Of a DNA stretch of 64,000 bases, positions 59,420-64,000 are shown in pieces. A program made the translations under genes and the position numbers. The notes under the pieces were generated by a model. That model was not told the DNA's origin. It worked only from the letters and a program-made list of their open reading frames with translations, and did not search any database. Source of the stretch: Thermoleophilia bacterium. Lineage in GTDB: Bacteria; Actinomycetota; Thermoleophilia; Gaiellales; Gaiellaceae. The DNA is taken from the NCBI GenBank assembly GCA_020845695.1, contig JADLFG010000017.1, positions 62,001-126,000 of the forward strand, written 5' to 3'. The stretch's first letter is position 1. Every line of letters begins with the position of its first letter.

Positions 59420-60786
59420 CCACGGTGGAGGGGCTCACGTTCGCCTACCCGGGTGCCGCCCGGCCGGCGCTCACGGGGATCTCGCTCGAGCTCGCTGCCG
59501 GCGAGGTCGTCGCCCTGCTCGGCCCCTCGGGGGCGGGCAAGTCGACCCTGCTGCGGGCGCTCGCGGGGCTCGTCCCGCACTTCCACGGCGGCAGCTTTCG
59601 CGGTCGCGTGCTCGTGGCCGGGTACGACACCCGCCGGGCGCGACCGGCCGATCTCGCCGGCGCGGTGGCGACCGTGTTCCAGGATCCGGAGGACCAGGTC
59701 GTGATGGCCTCCGTCGAGAACGAGGTCGCGTTCGGGCTCGAGAACGTCGCGACCCCGCCCGCCGGGATCGCGGCGCGTGTCGAGGAAGCGCTGGCCGCCG
59801 TCGGCGCCGTCCACCTCGCCGGGCGCCGCACCACGGAACTGTCCGGCGGAGAGCTGCAGCGCGTCTGCCTCGCCTCGGCGCTCGCGCTGCGGCCGCGCCT
59901 GCTCCTCCTCGACGAGCCGACCTCGCAGCTCGATCCCGAGGCGGCGGACGCGTTCCTCGACGCGGTCGCCGGTCTCGGCGCCGCCGCCGTCCTCTCCGAG
60001 CAGCGTACCGCTCGCGCGCTCGCGCTTGCCGATCGCGTTCTCTTCGTCGACGGCGGCGAGCTCCTGCTCGACGCCCCGCGCGCGCAGGCGCTCGCGTGGC
60101 TCGCGGCCAACCGCCCCGCCTTCTTGCCCCCGCCAGAGCCCGCGTCCGACGTCCCTTCCGGCCATGGCCCGGGGCCTGGCCCCTTGACATGGCCGGAAGG
60201 GACACTCGCGCTCGAGGTCGCCGGCGTCTCGTTCGCCTACGACCGCGTCCCCGTCCTCGACGGCGTCTCGCTGGCCGTCGCGCGCGGGGAGGGGGTGGTG
60301 CTCGAGGGGCCGAACGGGTGCGGGAAGACGACGCTCGCGAAGCTCGCGTGCGGCCTGCTCGAGCCGGTGACCGGATCGGTGCGTCGCGCCGGCCGGGCCT
60401 GCTACTTGTCCCAGGACCCGGGCCGCTACCTGGTGCGCGAGCGGGCCGACGAGGAGGTCGCGCTCGCGGTCGGCGGTGATCTCGGGCGGGCCCGGGCGGC
60501 GCTCGCGACGGTCGGGCTCGAGTGGGCGGCCAGCCGTCACCCGCGGGACCTCTCGAGCGGCGAGCGCGAACGGCTCGGGCTCGCCGCCGTCGCCGTCGCC
60601 GAGCCGGACCTGCTCGTGCTCGACGAGCCGACGCGCGGCATCGACCCCGAGCGCAAGGAGGCGCTGGCCGGGTGGCTCGCAGCGTTCGCGGCGCGCGGGC
60701 ACGGCGTGCTCGTCGCCAGCCACGACCGCTCGTTCCCCTGCCACCGCCGTGTCTCGCTCACCACCGGGGAGACCGTCCGTGTCTAG
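59410..60786 (+). CDS. ECF transporter fused ATPase (A-A')
   Basis: 458 residues, two ABC domains in one chain. Domain 1 (~1-235): Walker A GPSGAGKST, Q-loop FQDPEDQV, signature LSGGELQR, Walker B LLLLDEPTSQLD. Domain 2 (~265-458): GPNGCGKTT, LSQDPGRYL, signature LSSGERER, LLVLDEPTRGID. Domain 2's signature has Ser for Gly at the third position. The linker (~240-265) is encoded partly by a perfect 16-bp inverted repeat. GTG 59410 overlaps ecfT. It energises vitamin import with the T and S proteins. Confidence 0.94.
   Translation: MALATVEGLTFAYPGAARPALTGISLELAAGEVVALLGPSGAGKSTLLRALAGLVPHFHGGSFRGRVLVAGYDTRRARPADLAGAVATVFQDPEDQVVMASVENEVAFGLENVATPPAGIAARVEEALAAVGAVHLAGRRTTELSGGELQRVCLASALALRPRLLLLDEPTSQLDPEAADAFLDAVAGLGAAAVLSEQRTARALALADRVLFVDGGELLLDAPRAQALAWLAANRPAFLPPPEPASDVPSGHGPGPGPLTWPEGTLALEVAGVSFAYDRVPVLDGVSLAVARGEGVVLEGPNGCGKTTLAKLACGLLEPVTGSVRRAGRACYLSQDPGRYLVRERADEEVALAVGGDLGRARAALATVGLEWAASRHPRDLSSGERERLGLAAVAVAEPDLLVLDEPTRGIDPERKEALAGWLAAFAARGHGVLVASHDRSFPCHRRVSLTTGETVRV
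60151..60203. repeat. Palindromic repeat inserted in the linker of the ECF ATPase
   Basis: Perfect 16-bp arms GTCCCTTCCGGCCATG (60151-60166) and CATGGCCGGAAGGGAC (60188-60203) flank a 21-nt centre containing GGGGCCTGGCCCC. It is translated in frame as a Pro/Gly-rich stretch between the two ATPase domains. Confidence 0.75.
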
Positions 60787-61474
60787 GCGGCTGCGGGCCG
60801 GGGCGCGGACGGTCGCGGCCGGGGCCGCCGCGTGCGCGTTCGCGACCGGAGCCTGGGCTGCGCTCGACCCCGGCCGCTCCGGTATCGCCCTGCTGCTCGC
60901 GGCCGGAGCCCTCGTCGTGGCCGGGGCGGCGTGGCTCGAGACGGGGCCCGGCTCGGCGAAGGAGATCGCGGTGATCGCCACGCTCGGGGGCGTCGCCGCC
61001 GCCGGGCGGGTGCTGTTCGCCGCGGTGCCCGGCGTGCAGCCCGTCACTGTGATCGCCGTCGCCGCGGGGGTCGCGCTCGGCCTGCGGGCGGGGATCGGCG
61101 TCGGCGCGATCGCGGCGTTCGCCTCCAACTTCTTCCTCGGGCAGGGGATCTGGACGCCCTGGCAGATGCTCGCCTGGGGCGCCTGCGGGGCGCTCGGGGC
61201 CGTGCTCGCGTCGCTGCTCTCCCGCCGGCTCGCCTTCGCCGCCGTCTGCGCAGTGCTCGGCCTCGGCTTCAGCGCGTTCATGGACGTCTGGATGTGGCTC
61301 AGCTTCTACCCGCACACCTGGCAGGCGTTCGTCGCCCAGATCGCCCGTGGCGTGCCTTTCGATGTTGCCCACGCGGCCGGCAACCTCGCGCTCGCGCTGG
61401 CTGTTGGCCCCGAGTTGCGGCGCGTGCTCGACCGCTACGGGCGCCGCCTGAGAACGGAGGTCGTATGGGCCTGA
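60779..61474 (+). CDS. ECF transporter S component, predicted cobalamin-specific
   Basis: 231 residues with about six membrane helices. IAVIATLGGVAAAGRVLFAAVPGVQP with IGVGAIAAFASNFFLGQGIWTPWQMLAWG (quoted with natural breaks) is the pattern of ECF S proteins of the 'ECF-type riboflavin/cobalamin' group, including the N-terminal Ala/Gly helix that docks EcfT. Riboswitch control and adjacent DUF4430 proteins indicate cobalamin or a corrinoid precursor as substrate, comparable to CbrT; this is inferred from context. GTG 60779 overlaps the ATPase stop. Confidence 0.85.
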   Translation: MSRRLRAGARTVAAGAAACAFATGAWAALDPGRSGIALLLAAGALVVAGAAWLETGPGSAKEIAVIATLGGVAAAGRVLFAAVPGVQPVTVIAVAAGVALGLRAGIGVGAIAAFASNFFLGQGIWTPWQMLAWGACGALGAVLASLLSRRLAFAAVCAVLGLGFSAFMDVWMWLSFYPHTWQAFVAQIARGVPFDVAHAAGNLALALAVGPELRRVLDRYGRRLRTEVVWA

Positions 61475-62301
61475 TCGTGCGTCTCGCCATCACCTGCCTC
61501 GCCGCGCTCGCGCTCGCGGGGCCGGCCGGCGCGTCGAACGCCGACGCGGTCGACTACCTGCTCACCCGCCAGCAGTCGAGCGGCGGCTTCGCCGAGCCCG
61601 GTCGCTCGGCCGACCCGGCGCTGACCGCCTGGGCCGTCCTCGGCCTGCGTGCCGCCGGTCGCTCCGTGCCCGATGCGGCCGGGTACCTGGCGGGGAAGCC
61701 CTACCCGGCCGCGACCGATCTCGAGCTCAGGATTCTCGCGCTCGCCGCGCTCGGTCGCGACGTGGACGGGCTTGCGCGCCAGCTCGAGGGGCTGAGGCGC
61801 TCGACGGGCGCGATCGGACCGACACTGAACTCGACGATCTGGGGGGTGCTGGCGCTCGAGGCCGCCGGCCGCGTCGCCGGCTCGAGGACCGTCGCCTACA
61901 TCCGCGAGCACCAGCGCCGCGGCGGCGGCTTCCCCTGGGAGGCCGGCGGCGCCGCCGACTCGAACGACACGGCCGCGGCCATCCAGGCGCTGCGCGCCGC
62001 CGGCGTGCCCGCGAGCGCGAAGGCGATCCGCCGCGCGGTCGCCTACCTGCGCCGGCTTCAGAACGATGACGGAGGCTTCGAGATGAGTGCCGGGCGCGGC
62101 TCCGACGTGCAGTCGACCGCCTGGGCGATCCAGGGGCTGCTCGCGGCCCGGCAGGAGCCGGGCCGGGCGGCATTCGCCTACCTCGAGCGCATGCAGCGTC
62201 CGGACGGCAGCTTCCGCTACAGCTCCCGCTACGCCACGACGCCGGTCTGGGTGACCTCGCAGGCGCTCGCCGCGCTCTCTCGCCGCCCGTTCCCGCTCTG
62301 A
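61465..62301 (+). CDS. Exported alpha/alpha-barrel repeat protein (prenyltransferase/squalene-oxidase-type repeats), transcobalamin N-domain-like
   Basis: 278 residues. Signal peptide ending AGASNA near 25. At least four helical repeats follow: AVDYLLTRQQSSGGF, TVAYIREHQRRGGGF, AVAYLRRLQNDDGGF and AFAYLERMQRPDGSF, each with a partner helix such as TAWAIQGLLAAR. This is the (alpha/alpha)6-barrel fold of terpene cyclases and of the N-terminal domain of transcobalamin and intrinsic factor. The DxDD and DDTA catalytic motifs of cyclases are absent. ATG 61465 follows ACGGAGG. As the last gene of the B12 riboswitch operon it is best read as a corrinoid-binding partner of the DUF4430 proteins. Confidence 0.82.
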   Translation: MGLIVRLAITCLAALALAGPAGASNADAVDYLLTRQQSSGGFAEPGRSADPALTAWAVLGLRAAGRSVPDAAGYLAGKPYPAATDLELRILALAALGRDVDGLARQLEGLRRSTGAIGPTLNSTIWGVLALEAAGRVAGSRTVAYIREHQRRGGGFPWEAGGAADSNDTAAAIQALRAAGVPASAKAIRRAVAYLRRLQNDDGGFEMSAGRGSDVQSTAWAIQGLLAARQEPGRAAFAYLERMQRPDGSFRYSSRYATTPVWVTSQALAALSRRPFPL

Positions 62302-62325
62302 GCCGGCGGCCCTGCCGGCCGCTCC

Positions 62326-62331
62326 TATACT
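62326..62331 (+). promoter_or_regulatory. -10 element TATACT
   Basis: TATACT ends 7 nt before ATG 62339; GGGAGG also lies in between, so both leaderless and ribosome-site initiation are possible. Confidence 0.45.
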
Positions 62332-62338
62332 CGGGAGG

Positions 62339-63079
62339 ATGGCCCCGCCGACCGCTTCCGTCCTGACGATCGGCAACGAGATCGTCTCCGGGGACGTCGA
62401 GAACACGAACGCGTCGTGGCTCGCGCGCCGCCTCGCCGGCCTCGGCGTCGAGGTGCTCGCGCTGGCCGCGCTGCGCGACGAGATCCCCGCGATCAGCGCG
62501 CACCTCGCCGGGCGTGACCGCTACGACCACGTGTTCGTCACGGGCGGTCTCGGCGGCACGCCGGACGACCTGACCCGCGAGGCGGTCGCGCACGCGTTCT
62601 CGGTCGACTGCGCCGAGGTCCCCGAGCTGGCCACGGTCCTGCGAGAGCGGTTCCGCTCGCGGGGCCTGGCCGAGTACGCGGCCCGCTGGGCGCGCCTGCC
62701 CCGCGGCGCTGTGCCGATCGAGAACCCGCTCGGGGGCGCTCCGGGCTTCACGCTCGGAAACGTGTGGGTGCTGCCCGGCTTGCCGAGCGAGATGGAGGCG
62801 ATGTTCGACGGGATTGCCGCGCGGTTCCGCGGCGAGCCGATCGGGGCGTGGCGGCGCAGCTACCGGACCGGCGAGGGCCAGATCGTGCACGTGCTCGAGG
62901 AGGCCCAGCGCCGGCATCCGGCCGTCTCCGTCGGGAGCTACCCGCGTTTCCTCGACGGCGGGCCCGAGGTGGACGTTGTCCTCAAGTCGGCGGACGCGGC
63001 GGCGCTCGCGGTCGCGGCCGAGTGGCTGGAGACGGCGCTGGCAGGCGCGCTGCGGCCCGCCCGGAGCCGGCGGGCTTGA
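62339..63079 (+). CDS. CinA-like molybdopterin-binding domain protein
   Basis: 246 residues. VLTIGNEIVSGDVENTNASWLARRLAGLG and HVFVTGGLGGTPDDLTREAVA (shown with their turns) are the MoCF-binding signatures of the CinA N-terminal domain; NPLGGAPGF and LPGLPSEMEAMFDG follow. The C-terminal CinA nicotinamide-mononucleotide deamidase domain is missing, so it is the short COG1058-type. Family members act as ADP-ribose or FAD pyrophosphatases. Its stop overlaps the helicase start (TTGA). Confidence 0.88.
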   Translation: MAPPTASVLTIGNEIVSGDVENTNASWLARRLAGLGVEVLALAALRDEIPAISAHLAGRDRYDHVFVTGGLGGTPDDLTREAVAHAFSVDCAEVPELATVLRERFRSRGLAEYAARWARLPRGAVPIENPLGGAPGFTLGNVWVLPGLPSEMEAMFDGIAARFRGEPIGAWRRSYRTGEGQIVHVLEEAQRRHPAVSVGSYPRFLDGGPEVDVVLKSADAAALAVAAEWLETALAGALRPARSRRA

Positions 63080-64000
63080 CCGTCCTCTCCCCGGAGCGGT
63101 ACCTGGCGGACCTGAACCCCGCCCAGCGGGAGGCCGTGCTCGCGACCGAGGGGCCGGTGCTCGTGATCGCGGGGGCCGGCTCCGGCAAGACCCGCGTCCT
63201 GACCCACCGGATCGTTCACCTCGTCGCCGCCTGCGGGGCGAAGCCGAACGAGATCCTCGCGATCACGTTCACGAACCGGGCCGCGAACGAGATGCGCTCG
63301 CGGCTCGAGAGCCTGCTCGGGCGGGTCGTGCGGGGCATGTGGGTGCTGACGTTTCACTCGGCGTGCGGGCGGATCCTGCGCCGGGAGGCGGGCCGGCTCG
63401 GCTACCGCGCCACATTCACGATCGTCGACCAGGCCGACCAGGTGCGGGTCGTCAAGCAGTGTCTCGAGGAGCTCGACCGCGACCCGAAACGCTTTCCCCC
63501 GTCCGGCATTCACGCCCAGATCTCGAACGCGAAGAACCGCCTTGTCGGCCCCGAGGAGTACCGCGCGCGGGTCGCCTCGTTCTACGACCAGACCGTCGCG
63601 GATGCCTATGACCTCTACCAGCGGCGGCTGTTCGCGTCGAACGCGGTCGACTTCGACGATCTGCTGATGTTGACCGTGGACGTGCTCGACCGTTTCCCGG
63701 AGGCGCGGGAGAGCTGGGCCTCGGCGTTTCGCTACGTGCTCGTGGACGAGTACCAGGACACGAATCACGCCCAGTACCGGCTGCTCCAGCTGCTCGGCGG
63801 CGAGTCGCGCAACGTCTGCGCGGTCGGTGACCCCGACCAGTCGATCTACGCGTTCCGCGGTGCCGACATCCGCAACATCCTCGAGTTCGAGCGGGACTTC
63901 GGCGACGTGCGCCTGATCGCGCTCGAGCAGAACTACCGCTCGACGAACCGGATCCTCCAGGCGGCGAACGCGGTGATCGCGAACAACCGCGAACGCAAGC
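63076..64000 (+). CDS. UvrD/PcrA-type superfamily 1 DNA helicase, N-terminal part (3' end outside window)
   Basis: The frame opens at TTG 63076 and stays open to the window end (~308 residues). LADLNPAQREAVLATEG is the Q motif, VIAGAGSGKTRVL the Walker A, AITFTNRAANEMRSRL motif Ia, LTFHSACGRILR motif Ib, VDFDDLLML, YVLVDEYQDTN motif II, VCAVGDPDQSIYAFRGAD motif III and LEQNYRST motif IV. The enzyme unwinds DNA 3'-5' in repair and replication restart. TTG overlaps the CinA-like stop; no better start is visible. Confidence 0.95.
   Translation, partial: MTVLSPERYLADLNPAQREAVLATEGPVLVIAGAGSGKTRVLTHRIVHLVAACGAKPNEILAITFTNRAANEMRSRLESLLGRVVRGMWVLTFHSACGRILRREAGRLGYRATFTIVDQADQVRVVKQCLEELDRDPKRFPPSGIHAQISNAKNRLVGPEEYRARVASFYDQTVADAYDLYQRRLFASNAVDFDDLLMLTVDVLDRFPEARESWASAFRYVLVDEYQDTNHAQYRLLQLLGGESRNVCAVGDPDQSIYAFRGADIRNILEFERDFGDVRLIALEQNYRSTNRILQAANAVIANNRERK

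Overview
The window is a very GC-rich, densely packed bacterial chromosome segment with GTG/TTG starts, 4-bp ATGA/GTGA gene overlaps and no rRNA, tRNA, CRISPR, IS element or prophage that I can see. A Rex repressor, an F420-type luciferase-like oxidoreductase, a DUF1918 protein, a K+-independent proton pyrophosphatase and a Gram-positive LexA box point to a high-GC actinobacterium. The deep class Thermoleophilia (Gaiellales/Solirubrobacterales) is my inference; no phylogenetic marker was searched. Many genes have a TAnnCT hexamer ending 6-10 nt before the start codon, which indicates leaderless transcripts.

Layout. 1-3.8 kb: the 3' end of one M20 peptidase and a complete tandem paralogue, then a TIM-barrel sugar isomerase and a Gfo/Idh/MocA dehydrogenase. 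3.9-9.4 kb: a secreted Het-C-like protein, a CocE-type hydrolase, NagA and a VapBC-like toxin-antitoxin pair. 9.5-12.4 kb: uvrA behind an SOS box. 12.6-18.4 kb: an iron operon with an FTR1 permease carrying a large extracellular domain, a lipoprotein, a cytochrome b-like membrane protein and a pentaheme cytochrome c. 18.5-22.4 kb: a hybrid PAS/GAF sensor kinase and a decayed adenylate cyclase. 22.3-33.2 kb: mostly secreted proteins, including two paralogues with a phospholipase A2-like His-Asp motif, a sulfatase, a HYR-repeat protein and a PHB-depolymerase-like esterase. 33.3-36.1 kb: pantothenate genes panB and panC with a DUF2520 reductase. 36.2-39.5 kb: a CHAP-like peptidoglycan protein, a methyltransferase, a tiny membrane protein, a cupin and a hemolysin III homologue. 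39.5-45.9 kb: a tight operon fmdB-udg-tsaE-tsaB-rimI-tsaD-protease-glutaredoxin, then rex. 45.9-51.3 kb: an F420 oxidoreductase, a sigma/anti-sigma pair head-to-head with a glycosyltransferase, a glutamate-cysteine ligase and mtnP. 51.4-57.0 kb: the proton pyrophosphatase, DUF1918, a molybdopterin oxidoreductase, a HAD hydrolase and a VanZ-like protein. 57.0-62.3 kb: a cobalamin-riboswitch operon. 62.3-64 kb: a CinA-like protein and the 5' part of a UvrD/PcrA helicase.

The strongest candidate for an undescribed system is the cobalamin-riboswitch operon. It encodes two exported proteins with the DUF4430 domain (related to the C-terminal domain of animal transcobalamin), a complete ECF transporter (T, fused A-A', S) and an exported alpha/alpha-barrel repeat protein of the fold that forms the N-terminal domain of transcobalamin and intrinsic factor. 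It reads as a bacterial split transcobalamin feeding an ECF vitamin importer. The second candidate is the FTR1 operon, in which a cytochrome b and a pentaheme cytochrome c sit where EfeB or another ferroxidase partner would be expected.
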